From: Ailanthus altissimus
Lineage: Eukaryota; Streptophyta; Magnoliopsida; Sapindales; Simaroubaceae
Assembly: GCA_946807835.1 (NCBI GenBank)
Contig: OX327690.1
Coordinates: forward strand, 13,798,501-13,862,500
Reading direction: 5' to 3'
Length of the DNA stretch: 64,000 bases
Shown: piece by piece, positions 45,718 to 58,369 of the stretch
Numbering within the stretch: the first letter of the stretch is position 1
How the letters are laid out: each line of letters opens with the position of its first letter
Program-made: the position numbers and the translations under genes
Notes under the pieces: model-generated
What the model saw: the letters and a program-made list of their open reading frames with translations, nothing else
Database searches by the model: none
What the model was told of the DNA's origin: nothing

Positions 45718-46470
45718 CTAATAAAACTTTCTTACCTCAGTTAAAAATTTTCTTTTGTCTTGAGCATTCCATTGAGGTGGCATTTCTCCTGTTACAAAAA
45801 AATTAACAATATTAGCATACCAAGGCATTGTAACAATAGAAAATAAAAATTCATCGGGAAAGGAATCATTAATAGATGTTATTTCAGTTGATGAATCTAG
45901 TGCGAGTCTTGATAAGTGATCTACAACAACATTCTCAGCTCCATTTTTATCCTTGATAGTGATAATCAATTCTTGAAGCAATAGAATTCATCAAATCAAT
46001 CTTGGTTTTGCATCCTGTTTTGAAATTAAGTACCTTACAGCAACATGGTCAGTAAATACAACAGTTGAAGAACCAATTAAGTAAGAGCAAAATTTGTCTA
46101 ATGTAAATATTACAGCAAGTAGTTCTTTTTCAGTTGTTGTGTAATTTATTTATGCACTGTTTAAAAGTTCTACTTGTAATAAATTACATAGGATTTACCT
46201 TCCTTTCTTTGTCCTAATACAGCACCAACAACATAGTCACTAGCATCACACATGAGCTTAAAAGGTAAAGATCAGTCAGGAGATTGTATGATAGGAGCAG
46301 ATGTTAAGAGACCAATTAATTTTTCAAATGAATTTTGACACTCTTAAGTCCACTTAAATGATACATCTTTTGCTAAGAGGTTACAAAGAGATTTAGATAT
46401 AGTACTAAAGTTTTTTATGAACCTCCTATAGAATCCAGCATATCTTAAAAAGGATCAGACTTCTCTAACT
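45718..46470 (-). pseudogene. Athila-type RNase H region, broken
   Basis: The connection and RNase H region between RT and integrase, with stops. The phrase NVVVDHLSRLALDSSTE (45900-45950) is the typical end of this domain in Ty3/gypsy elements. Confidence 0.65.
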
Positions 46471-47160
46471 ATTTTTTATAGAGGCAAATGTGTAATGAGT
46501 TCAACTTTTGCCTTATCCACTTCAATTCCTTTATAAGACACTACATGTCCCAAAACAATTCCAGAAGTAACCATGTAATGACATTTTTTCCAATTCAATA
46601 CAAGACTCTTTTTTTCACATCTTTTTAAGACATTTTCTAAGTTTTCAAGACAATTATCAAAAGAATTTCCAAACATAGTTAAATCATCCATGAAAACTTC
46701 TAAATAATTCTCAATCATGTCACTAAAAATGCTTAGCATACATCTCTAAAATGTTGCTGGGGCATTACAAAGTCCAAATGGCATTCTTCTAAAAGCAAAG
46801 GTTCCAAAAGGGCATATAAATGTAGTCTTTTCTTGGTCCTCTAGTCCTATGAGAATTTGATAATAGCCAGAATAACCATCTAGAAAGCAATAGTAGGGAT
46901 GTCTTGCTACTCTTTCTATAATTGGATCAAGGAATGGTAAAGAAAAATGGTCTTTTCTAATGGCCGAGTTCAACTTTCTATAATTTATGCACATCCTCCA
47001 GCTAGATGAGACTCGAGTTGGTATTAACTCACTTTTTTCATTTTCAATGACTAGGATTCTAGATCTTTTTAGTACTGCCTGAGTAAGACTTACCCAGTTA
47101 CTATCTGAGATAGGATAGATGATTCTTACTTCAAGTAATTTGAGAACTTCAGCTCTCACT
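46471..47160 (-). pseudogene. Athila-type reverse transcriptase, broken
   Basis: Order of motifs: WRMCINYRKLNSAIRKDHF, FLDGYSGYYQI, TFICPFGTFAFRRMPFGLCN, then after a break at about 46745 LEVFMDDLTMFG (the catalytic MDD at about 46685-46695) and GIVLGHVVSYKGIEVDKAK. Two open frames (46746-47159 and 46476-46739) are separated by a stop or frameshift. The finger and palm blades are otherwise well kept. Confidence 0.85.
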
Positions 47161-47194
47161 ACTCTTTCATATGTGGATTTAATCTCCTTTAAGA

Positions 47195-48106
47195 TTATTG
47201 AAAAGTTTTGGCATTATCCTCTAGGTGTATTTTATGTGTGCAAATCAAAGGATTGACATCATTTATGTCTTTTAAAGTCCACCCAATTGCATTTTTAAGC
47301 ATTTTTAATAATTCAATCAACTTATCTTCTTGTTCGCTTATGAGTGTAGAAGAGATTACCACCAAGTTAGTTTGTTTCTCTTCAAGAAATACATATTTCA
47401 GTCCTTCAGGCAGAGGTTTTAACTTCAACTTTGAAATTTCGTTCTGTTTATCCTCATTTTCTCCCAATTCTTCAAACTTTAGTTTCCATCCTTTATTTTC
47501 AATCACTTGTGCGCAGTCAAGTAAAGAACATATGTAAGAGATTTCAGGATCTAATTGTATATTTGACTCAAATGAATTTATTAAACACATTTCTAAGGGA
47601 TTGGTAGAACTCCATTTTTTAATATGATCTCCCACAATCGTTTCAATCATGTCGCTTTCTTTACTTTCATCCTCCTCTTCTTATGGTTGCTTACATATAT
47701 TGAAAACATTGAGTTTAAGTATCATGTTTCCAAATGAAAGCTTCATTACTCTATTCCTGCAATTAATCAAAGCGTTAGAAGTTGGTAAAAATGGACGAGC
47801 CAAAATAACAGGTATCGGATTACATCCTTTAACAAGTTCTGTGTCCAAGACAATAAAATCCACAGGATATATGAATTTATCAACTTGAACTAAAACATCT
47901 TCCACTGTCCCTCTTAGTACTTTTATTGATCTATCAGCAAGCAAAAGAGTTACAGAAGTTGATTTTAATTCACCGAGATTCAGCTGCTGATAAACTGAAT
48001 ACGGCAATAAATTTACACTAGCACCGAGATCAAGTAAGACTTGTTCAATGTTATGACTTTCAATAATACATAAAATTGTAGGACAACCAGGATCTTTATA
48101 TTTCAA
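47195..48106 (-). pseudogene. Athila-type aspartic protease and linker
   Basis: The protease core is in the open frame 47681-48106: VLLDLGASVNLLPYSVY with D-L-G-A in place of D-S/T-G, and VILARPFLPTSNALI, as in Athila. The linker frame 47195-47650 (QEDKLIELLKMLKNAIGWT) leads towards RT. The frames are separate, so a single polyprotein is no longer made. Confidence 0.75.
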
Positions 48107-48882
48107 AGCATTATTGTTCTAAAGAATGACACTTACTTGTTCAGCTAAAAATCTTTCTTTTTCACATTCAGTTTTCTTTTTACTGTGCATAAATCCTTCA
48201 AAAATTTTGCATAAGAGGGAACCTATTTAATAGCATTCAGTAAATGAATATTAACTTTTATCTGTTTGAAGATTTCAAAAATTTTAAGATTGTGATTCAT
48301 TTTCTTGGTATTATGTAATGCATGAGAAAATAGGGATGGAGGTGAGGGTTTGGTGTTTTCTTCATTAGGTGTAGGTTCAACACTTTCCTTACCCTTAGAG
48401 ATTAATTCATCGCTCTCATGAGGTTCAGGAATTTATTTTTCAATAATTTTACCACTCTGAAGAGTGATAACTGCTTTAACTTATCTATATGTTGGCTTCC
48501 TGAACTATATGCATTTGAGTTATGTTGTCCTTTGGGGTTTAGCTGTGGTTGAGAAGGAAATTTTTCTTTCTCATGAATGTTTAATACAGATGCAAATTTA
48601 GCAAGAGTACTTTCAAATTAGTAAATGTTTGAGGATTTTGAGAATTAACATACTCTTGCTTTTCAATGAATGTATGCAAAGTTTCTTTAAGATTTTTTCC
48701 AAGAGGTGGGACATATGGTGCATAACCTTAATGATTTTGAAATTTTTGGTGTGTTAAGAGGCTCAGCCTTCCATGAAAATAAAAAGCGAATAATAAATAA
48801 AGTAAAATATGTTAAGAGGCTAAGCCTTCTATGAAAATAAAATAAACAAACAAACAACAAAAGAAATAATCTTAGTTTCACT
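48107..48882 (-). pseudogene. short remnant of gag
   Basis: Only the C-terminal part of gag is recognisable (VPPLGKNLKETLHTFIEKQE near 48670-48710, then NSQNPQTF). The roughly 1.5 kb of gag expected between the PBS and this point is absent. A phrase of about 33 bp (gttaagaggct...gaaaataaa) occurs twice, at about 48751 and 48809. Confidence 0.55.
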
Positions 48883-48900
48883 TCCCCGACAACGTCGCCA
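48883..48900 (-). other. primer-binding site (tRNA-Asp type)
   Basis: The minus strand reads TGGCGACGTTGTCGGGGA, six bases inside the 5' LTR. It matches the Athila/Tat PBS TGGCGCCGTTGCCGGGGA with two changes. Confidence 0.8.
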
Positions 48901-48906
48901 AAAATA

Positions 48907-50343
48907 TGATACGTACAGCACGTCCAAAACATAGGAGTTTATTCCTAAGTGCAAGATTGTAGAAGTAGTAAATAACCAGATGAGAACGGGGTCGATCCAC
49001 AGGGAAGTAGAATTAAAATTACAAATTATAAACACTTTTAAGACAATTAATGCAGTATACGATGTTTGCAAATATTAATTCAATTAACCAATTCAAATAA
49101 AAGCTAAGATTAAAAGGATCCACTCTTGGCATAAGAAGTAAGAATATATTTAACTCTTTTTATAACTCAATTGGAATCTTCACACAAAGGAGGTTCCAAC
49201 TGAAAAATATAACAATTAAAATTCATCATCATTTATATATTGATTAGTATTTATTTCTTTCAATTATTATACACCAAATCTTATAAATGGGTTCAAGTAT
49301 TTATTATGCCAATCTTTATATTTGTCTATAATAAATCAAGACTCCCACTTTACAAGAAAGGTTATATACACCAAATCTTGTAAATAGTTTCAAGAATTTA
49401 TTATGCCAAGTATAAAGTTTGTCAATAATAAATCAAGAATCACCACTTTAGAAGAAATGGTATTAATTCTACACACAAAATAAATACATCATATATAAAT
49501 TTACATAACTTAAGATTGAAGCATTAAATTCATGAATAAGTGTTAAACATGTCGTATTATCTTGCCAAGAGCTTTACCCTTTCACCTTAGCATAAATAAA
49601 ATTATTTGGACATAATAAAACTAAAGAAATAACATGCCTTAATAGTAAACAAGAGAAATAATATTACAAAGAGATAATACAAAGGACAAGTATTTTGAAC
49701 TAAATTCTAACTTTATAATTACATGATTTAGGCCTAAACAAACCACCTATTTATAGAAAAACATGGATAAATTGAGACAAATTAGGAGGGAACCACTTGG
49801 ATGATGAAAGTCAAGAATGGTGGCAAAATAATTTGCATTGATTATCACTAAGGCACCTATTTGATTATCTAATTTGGAATTGATGTGATCTAAATTAGGA
49901 ATTGATGTGATCTAAATTAGCTGTCACTCAAAACATCAAAGTTGTAGATAATTCTCTTATCGTTTTAAATTAAGTTGTCTCATACGTATTAGATACCTAT
50001 TTCTATAGTTATAGGCCAAATACTGTTGACTATTCAAACTGGGCCTATACTACAGATCAGTTCTGTTCTATGCCATTTTCACCCTCTAACACTCGAATTT
50101 CAAATTCTTTGTAAAATACAATATGTTATCCCATTACGTCAGCTCTTCACAAGATTAAGAATCATTCCAATTGGATCTTTAGGTAGAAAGTTATACCCAT
50201 TTTACCAAACTAACCATAAAACAGTTAAAAGATAATTAGGTACAATATTGTAAACATACTTAAGTTAAGAAAATTAAATACACTAGTAATACAAAATAAT
50301 GATGTAAAACTTTTATTAAATGTATAATTTCAAGTGTTCATCA
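48907..50343 (-). repeat. 5' LTR of the Athila-type element
   Basis: The sense strand starts TGATGAACACTTG at 50343 and ends GTACGTATCA. Relative to the other LTR it has an extra tandem copy of a 22-bp unit (ttaggaattgatgtgatctaaa, about 49877-49920) and about nine extra bases at its end, so these arose after insertion. Confidence 0.85.
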
Positions 50344-50880
50344 GTCATATAGGCATAAGACACCTAATCTGTCTAGTTAAGAATGGTTAGATGCCTGATC
50401 TAACCATAGAGATTTAACCAATTTATGAATAATGTATTCAGGAAGATGACTAAACCTTTATCTTTAGGTATTGGATCCGGGGCTACTGGTTTATTGGAAC
50501 TAGTACATAATGATGTATGTAGTCCCAAGGATCATACTGCAATGGGTCAGTTTTGGTACTTCATAACCTGTGTCAATGATCTGTCACTATACAAGTGCAT
50601 GTTTTTTATAAAACAAAAGTTAGAAACCTTTATAGAGTTTAAAGAGTTTCAACAAGAAGAAAAGAAAAAGACCATAATGCATTTCATATCTTTTTCACTA
50701 GATCGAGGTACTAGTATATTAGCAGCAGGTTTTCTGATCGTTCAAAGGAGAATGAGATTGTCGCTCACCATAGTCCTCTAAGTACTCCGCAAGACAATAA
50801 TATTTCAGAGAGGTGGAATCAGACTGTATTAGATATGGCTCGATCGATGATGAGCTTTACCGATCTATATTTGTAGGAAT
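50344..50880 (+). pseudogene. copia integrase remnant
   Basis: Resumes the pre-integrase frame cut at 39993 (IGIRHLICLVKNG), then the core GATGLLELVHNDVC (first catalytic Asp) and GQFWYFITCVNDLSLYKCMF. Open to about 50690, then broken. The second Asp and Glu motifs are not intact. Confidence 0.65.
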
Positions 50881-51419
50881 ATGCTCTAGAAACATCTGTT
50901 TATTGAGCAAATTTTCATCAAAAGTTATTCCATCAACTCTATATGAGATACAGATAGGAAGAAAGTCGAATCTTAAATAAATTAAGGTTTTAGGATATCT
51001 TGTATACGTAAGAGTTATGTAGCAAGATATATTTGTACCAAAAACTAACTGAGTCTTAAGTATTTTAGAACTTGGGGGCTATCTTACATATATAAGAGTT
51101 ACGCAATAGGATATCCTATTTTGTAAGAGTTACTCAACAGGATAAACTAGCAATAAAAGGGTATAAGTATAGTTTTATTGAGTATCCTGTGAACTCAATA
51201 AATACCAGTTCTGTGATTTAGAGAAACGAACTATGTTCATTTCTCAGCATACCACCATCCTATGAGGAAGAGTTTCTCATGGATCATGGAATCATAAGAA
51301 GATTTAACTTAGTGAAGTCAATAAACCAAGGATGGGAACTCAAACTCAATTAAGCAGTGACCTTTTAACATACTCTCCAAGTAGGTTAGAAAGGATGTTT
51401 AACATATTAAGTATGTTAA

Positions 51420-52960
51420 ATGCTTGAAGGTGAATTTGGAGTTTTCTTGGTAGAAGAAAATGATCATTTGGCTTATAGAAAAGTGATGTTAGACATCAAT
51501 TCGAGAAAATGGCAGGAAGCCATCAAAACAGAAATTGACTTTATGTATTAGAATCAAGTCTAGGACTTGGTTAAACTACCTGTGAGAATTATTCTCATCG
51601 GTTGTAAAAAGTTTACAAGAGGTAGTGGGAGCTAGATGAAAGATAGAGACCTTCTAAACCCAATATTGATTCTAGAAAGGTAATCCTTAGAGATTTAGAA
51701 TCAACCATGAGGAAACCTTTGGACCAGTCAATTATGCTGAAAGTTTATTACAATTTTGTTGCTATTGCAGCATATTATGACTTTAAATTTTAACAAATGG
51801 ATAAAAAGACACCATTCCTAAATGGATAACTTGAAGAAAATATTTTACGTCTAGCCAGACTTCTGGTCTAGTGTACAGGCTAAAGAAGTTTATATATGGG
51901 CTTAAGTAAACTTTCCGAAGCTGAAATCATTGTTTTGATGGGGTACTTAGATTGTTTGATATCATCAAATACAATGAGGAGGTGCATGTATATGAAAGGT
52001 CAATAGAACTATAATAGTCTTCTTGATGCTCTATATTGATGACATACTGATCCTTGGCAACGATGTCGGTATATTATAATTGGTCCAGAGTTATTTCTAA
52101 GAACTTCTTCATGAGAGATTTTGGAATGGCAGCCTATATAATAGGTATAAAGCTTTATAAAGATAGAGCTAGAAGATTGATATGACTATATTAAATCATT
52201 TTAAATCAATGGCGTTTTAGAAAGGTACAGTTTATATTAACTGTAAGACAGTTAACATACCTTTTTAGACCTTGTGTTCATTTTTTTAGTAGAATGTCAC
52301 TTCAGATGAAAGATAAGAGAGTTAAAGTGTCTAACACACTAGATACATTAGCTCTTAAGAGCTTGATATATGTTATGATGTGTATGAGATCTGATGTTAG
52401 TATACCTGAATAAGTTATGAACTGGTATCAGTCTGATTTATATGACGACCATTTAAGTGTAGTCAAATATATCCTAAGGTAACTTAACAGTACAAAGGAT
52501 AATTTTCTCATATATGGAGAAAATGGCTTATAAGTGAGAAGATATACGGAAACAAACTTTTAGTCTAACCTAGATGATGGAGAGTCTACATCTTGATATA
52601 CGTTCATTCTCAATGGTACTAAAGTGAGTTGGAATAGAACCAATTGGGATTCACTGCTAATTCATTTTGAAGCAGTGAAGAAAACACTTTGGATTTGTAG
52701 GTTTGTTTCTAAGCTCGAAAGAGTTCCAAGTTAGATGGATCATATCCCATAGTTTTACGACAATAACTAGGCCATTGTACAAGCCAAGAAACCAAGAAAA
52801 CATTAGTACTCTACCTATATTGAGAGGAGTCTAACATAATTAAAGGGATCATGGCTAAGGAAGATGTGATTATTTATAGAAGTGTTCTATAAATAATTTC
52901 GCAGACCTAATTTCTAAGGCTATGACTCCAAAAGTGTTTATTAAACACATAGAGTTGATG
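51420..52960 (+). pseudogene. copia reverse transcriptase/RNase H remnant
   Basis: The RT start is recognisable (YRKVMLDINSRKWQEAIKTE near 51480). The catalytic motif LYIDDILILGNDVG lies at about 52030-52070, followed by ISKNFFMRDFGMAAYIIGIK. RNase H-like sequence follows to about 52900. Frequent stops and frameshifts are present. Confidence 0.65.
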
Positions 52961-53004
52961 TGTATCAAATACCATCAGGAATGGCACTAGAGCAATTAAG
53001 AAAT

Positions 53005-54603
53005 TCTTAGGGTTGATACTTACGTGCCATCCTTCAACGTACATATGATTGTTATTTATACAAGTGTACAATCTTATTAAATCACTAATGCCTATTTATA
53101 TAGTACCATAAAATGTCATAATACTGACATTGTATGATCTGAAGGAGATCAAATCTGATTTAAAGGAATTTAGATCAAGGCCCACAGTTAACCACGCTGA
53201 GAAATATAAATAGTAAAAATTAGCACAGTTAAGTGTTAGCTGGTTATAATACCCATTGAAGATATAAGAGTTGAAGCCTTGTCTATAATGGGACATAGAC
53301 TCGGGAATATATAGTAATTGCAAAGTTGCAAGAGTTACAATCAGATGTTAAGAAATGCTAGTTGTGCAAGTATGTTCTCAAATATTGTCTTTGATCTATT
53401 TCTGCCGATGTGGGTTTGTCAGTGGATACCTTTATATATCAGCATATGTCATACCTATAGGGTATAGATGATTATTCCTAACTGACATTGAGCTTGGAGC
53501 TCGTATGGATATATGGGTATCCAGTAAGGACTGGATATAGGATAGACTCACAAAGACGTCCGATATATATCTTATATAAGTCGTCAATAAAGGGTCCTCT
53601 CGAGTTGAGTATTATACATTGTCCTTTGAGCTGACTGCCATGATGGACTTGTAAGTGATCCATCAAACTTTGGTTCTACATATGTCACAGATCTTTCATG
53701 GTGTGACCATTGGTGTCGCTGGGTATAGTTCGATGCTCATAAAGTCCAATGTGTACAGATATGGGATCCCTAAGCTCGCATTGAAAGTTAGATATCTAAA
53801 TGCTTTGAGACTAGGACAAAAGTAATTAATCCCAGGAAAGAGTTCCTGCCAGGGTTGAACAATATGGCAAATGAGTTTGCGCATATTATTCAGTGAGATA
53901 CAAGTCTGAAGATAAGATATGGATGAGCACATAAGAATTTTACATTGATAATCTATATCCCCGCACATCTAGGATATTATGATGGAAAGACTATATGTAT
54001 GCGATGTTATCTCAGCTTGTATGGTTCAAGCGCTGATTTGTAATATCCATGACATGTGCGTGGGGCATTGTTCATGGACTCATGGAATAGTTCTATTTGA
54101 CGAATCGGGCATGGACTTAGCGAGTCCCATAATATGAAGTGTGCTCGTTGTTCACTAGGGCAGCGTACCAAATTGAATTGTTTGTCTAGTAATATCTAGC
54201 ACTACCACGGGAATGCACACGTGTTCGTATTTAAGTGTTAAATATAATAATTACATAAAAAATATTGTTTAATAATTATATCATGATTCATGGCGCATTG
54301 TGGACCCTCGATTGAGTTTACTTAAGTGAATGGTTTGGTAAAACCTACTAAGAGGTATACTTAGTAATTATTCAAGATGGGAAAAATAGTAATTCCACAC
54401 TTTAATTATTTACTTGTTAAATAATTAAACATATCTCATTAAAATATATTATCTTATAATATTATATTATTTAATAGTTATATATTAATGCATGCTAATT
54501 GTCATGCATTAATATATATAATATTATTTTATTATTATATTATTAAAATTTAACTTGGTGGCCAAGTTTAATGCTTTTATTATGATTTTAATATAATTTT
54601 GAG

Positions 54604-54634
<31 letters not shown>

Positions 54635-55179
54635 GATTGTTTGAAGTCGAGAGGATTTGCTTCATTTTGTATTGTTGTCTTTGAAATTGAAAGGAAAAAT
54701 GTTAGTTTCAAAAGGTGGATGGCCAGTATCAAGCAACAAAGGATTTGATCTAAATTTTAAATTAATTTTAAGTGTTGAAATTAATTCTTTTGCTTCATTT
54801 TATTGGTTACCAGTTACCACAACACAAAAATATATTTTATTGATCAAAGAGTTAATTAAAGGAACAATAAATTCAAAAGATTTAAGTGTTAAACCTAGTG
54901 CTAAATTTAGAGTTACTATTTAAGCTTACCAAGCCCAACGAATTGGTGACTAGAACTACCAACTAGTTGATCTCTAGGTGGACTCCCTAAATACACGTGT
55001 AAAATATTACATGTTTTGGTACCACTTTACACTTTGTATGTTAATTTGATTAATATATAAATTTATGTGTTTATTGTATAGCTTTTATTATTCTACTGCA
55101 CCAAATATGTATGTGATACGTATTGTATGTAATGAACATTGTTGTACTTGTATACACCTACGTATAAATGATCCCAACA
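53005..55179 (+). repeat. 3' LTR of the copia element (family E)
   Basis: 2.17 kb, matching 30619-32262 plus 37603-38126 and lacking the hAT insertion. It starts TTAGGGTTG (the expected first TG is mutated) and ends CCCAACA. Confidence 0.8.
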
Positions 55180-55640
55180 AAAACTCAACATACATTATGC
55201 TACTTATAGTTGATGCATAAGGTATGTTAGACATTCTAACCTTTTTATCTTCATTTTGAGAACATATCTTATTAGAAAGATGATGTCATGTCTGAAAGGT
55301 ACATCAACTATCTTACAATTAACAAAGCTATACATTTTCTGAATAGTATCTATATTCACAGAATAGGAGAGTCTTATTAGTCTTATAGCTCTATCTCTAT
55401 AAAATTTTATACACAATATAAAGAAAGCCTCAACCAAATCCTTCATCGAGAAGTTCTTACTCAAATAACTCTTGATTAACTACAATATACCAATATCGTT
55501 TTCAATAATAAGTATGCAATCCACAGAGAGTACTTGAAAGACAATCATGCTCCAACTCATATTTTTATACAAACACGCTTCTCTTCATTTTTTATAGAAC
55601 TAGACTAGACTCTCTGTTTATATTATTAAAATAAAGATTC
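55180..55640 (-). pseudogene. copia (family D) RT remnant interrupted by the family E element
   Basis: The minus strand reads ILIIENDIGIL and YLSKNFSMKDLVEAFFILCI, then KFYRDRAIRLIRLS, i.e. the copia RT segment after the YxDD motif. It ends SSIMYV at the insertion point and resumes at 30618-30590 as YKTRPDIS. Open from 55464 to 55204, otherwise broken. Confidence 0.65.
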
Positions 55641-55652
55641 CAGCTTCGAAAG

Positions 55653-58240
55653 TGACAGGACCCTCCCCGAGACCTTCTATTGTAGATCCTAATGACCCTA
55701 CCAGACACCTCAACAAAAGTTTCTCAAAGTCTAACTATTTAAGTTGAGAAATTTCACGAGGCAAACCCCTTTTTAATGCTTGCTATTAATAAGAAAATCC
55801 TAAAATTTACATGAAAATAACTTATTAAATTAAAAAAAAAATGAATAGAGTTTCCCATATTTTTCTGAAAATCCAATACAAAGCCTGCAAAGAAAATCAA
55901 CTTTTATTTCAAACAGCTTCTTAACTTCCAAATAGGACCTCAATCCTTTTCAAAACCAAATCCAAACTCAACTCAACAATTTCATTTCAATCACAAAACT
56001 AGCATACTAATAAAAAGTGAAACGATCACCATAATATCGAAACCTCTTCTTGTTTGTTCAAAATATTTCTACAAAGTACATAAGTCTATAAATACTATGC
56101 AGAAAGTAAAATATGCTACTTAGCACATTTACATTTACAAATGATCGTCAGACTAGGCCTACTAATCAGTTGTAGGAGAATTAGTAACTTGCACACTAAG
56201 GCCTGCACCTGGAGGGGTTTAGAAAATATAAAATATAAAACGAGTGAGCTAAAAGAGCTTAGTGAGTGCATTTAAGATTTTCAATAAAAATACAATAAAA
56301 TAAATTACTGCATAAATATCAAATTCTTAAGAAGGCATAAAACATGCTTCTAAAACTATTATAAAACTATAAAACATAATGACTAACATGTATACATATA
56401 AATACGTAATGTGCATTCGGTAGCTCAAAAACAATTAAAGCCCTCACTCGGCCATTTTCTTTCAAAACTGTACCAGTGGTAACCCTAAAGCTCCATATAA
56501 ATACTCTAATAGCATCGCACAACGTAAGTAGGTCACAGAGCGTCTAAACTAGCAACACTCACTATGACATCACACTGGCTATGTAGTGGAATCCTACATC
56601 GCCTACATATTACAAGACAATGCCCTGTACATATAGAGCAACTCACATGACTCGACAACCCAACTTCCTAAAGTTTAAAACTAATTTAATAGTTTTAAAA
56701 TTATTTCTTAAACCGAACATATAAATGCATATTTATAACTGTATTCCAAAACCATAAATCATGTTTATACATCAAAAGCATATAAAACATACAATTTCAA
56801 TATGCGAAAACATATTAATCGAAAGATAAACCATGATAGATTTTCACTCACCAACCGCTCCGAACTCAATTTTTCTTTGGACTTTTACTTCCTTTACCGG
56901 TCTCGATTTTCTTCACCTACACCCCATAAATGACATTTAGAACCTTTACATTCGCTAAATTTTCATTTAACTAATAAGCGCTGTAATCAGCTTACAAAGC
57001 CGGATGGATACCACTTTTCAATTTTCATTTACAAAGTCATTCCATCTTATTTAATTCACCATCCGATGCTATGAAAATTGCTTAACACCCTATAAATTTG
57101 GTTGGACATAATTTCCCTTCACCTTACCAAAATGGACAATTATGTCTTATTTTCTTCATTTTTAATTTTTCATCAACCATATACATCTAATGGACACAAG
57201 GAATCATTTATACACAACAATTGAACCAAAACATAACTCAAACCCTAAAATTCCTAAAGTGGCCAAAATTTACCCTACTCACCTAACACATCTCTTTTTT
57301 CAATTTCTTGTTCTAATGACATCCAAATCAATTCAATTTAATTCTAATGCCCTAATAACATCTAATTAAAGTTTCTACAATAAAAGTCACACCAAACTTA
57401 ATTCTTACCTTACTAATTCCTTTAGTTTGGTGTCTCCCTTGAGTTCCACACTTGAATTCAACTCAATCTAAATTAAGAATTCACACAAAAGCACTAATAG
57501 AATTAATCTTAAAAAATCATACACCACCATTACTACATAATGCTTTTCTTACCTCTTTTTATTAGATTTTCACTAGTAGAAGCTTCAATTGATCTTAGAA
57601 ACTTGTATTTGGCTTTATTTTGGCTTGATCATGCAAGCAAAATCATGAAAAGCCTTGTGATTTTACTGTTGAGACCTCCTCCTTCACTTGGCTGAAATTC
57701 CCTTTCTTTAGCTCTCAATGTCCTTGTTTTTCATTTGCCAAATTTCTACACACTTCTTCTTTATATAGTGCTCTCTCAAAAGTCTAATTTGCCCCTCAAC
57801 TATCTCAAAATTTCTAAATTGTCATTTGTTAGAAATATAAATATTTAATTGGTTCATTTCTAACTATTTAGTTAGATTAGTCAAATGAACCAACTAGACC
57901 TTCATCTTGGCAATTCACCAACTTGTCTCTAATTGGTCAATTTTCTAACATATGAATTGTGTTTCTTAACAAAGGCTTGTTCCATGCATAACCCTTAAAT
58001 AAAAATTTAGGTATTAAATTAAAATTTCATTTTCCAAGTCAATAGAGAAAAATTACAAAAATATTATATGACTGTCCAACGCTCCGATCGAGTATGAAAT
58101 TACCAATTTAGGTCTAATACCTTTATGCGCACCATAAAAAATATTTCTAGTATGGTTGGAATTGAGTAACCCTACGGTGTCTTTATCGCTTTATACTGAA
58201 ATCTAGACACCTATACTATTAATAAGGATCGAATATTATA
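55653..58240 (-). repeat. 3' LTR of a chromovirus-type gypsy element (family G)
   Basis: Bounded by TGACAGGACCC on the left and aatattata on the right, so in sense it runs TATAATATT...GGGTCCTGTCA. The minus strand just before it reads aggacgattttttttta then ggaggggtaaaatta, a PPT region like those of Tekay/Del elements. The phrase gtgagctaaaagagcttagtgagtg (56243) is common in such LTRs. No second LTR copy is in the window. Confidence 0.65.
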
Positions 58241-58369
58241 ATTTTACCCCTCCTAAAAAAAAATCGTCCTAGAAATTAAAATCATACCTGTTTGGAAGAT
58301 GTGGGGATGTTGTACTCGCATCTGATCTTTACGTTCCTACGTAGCTTTTTCTACTCCATGATTCATCCA

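Larger units (their letters stand above)
39994..50343 (-). mobile_element. Athila-type Ty3/gypsy element carrying a decayed LOG copy
   Basis: LTRs at 39994-41415 and 48907-50343 (about 1.42-1.44 kb) align throughout with scattered differences. Flanks gtgat (39989-39993) and gtcat (50344-50348) differ at one base. The PBS matches the tRNA-Asp type used by Athila elements. Pol order on the minus strand is protease, RT, RNase H, integrase, then extra sequence with an ORF remnant and a LOG pseudogene, a ggggag tract, noncoding sequence and a PPT before the 3' LTR. Most of gag is missing. Confidence 0.88.
30619..55179 (+). mobile_element. copia retrotransposon (family E) with hAT and Athila insertions
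   Basis: LTRs at 30619-38126 (with the hAT removed, about 2.17 kb) and 53005-55179 share TTAGGGTTG starts and AACA ends. Flanks ataac (30614-30618) and aaaac (55180-55184) differ at one base. The order is PBS at 38130, iterated leader motif, gag, GAG-pre-integrase, integrase, RT, 3' LTR. A 10.35-kb Athila element splits the pre-integrase motif. All coding parts carry stops or frameshifts. It sits inside the RT of a family D copia element on the opposite strand. Confidence 0.8.
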
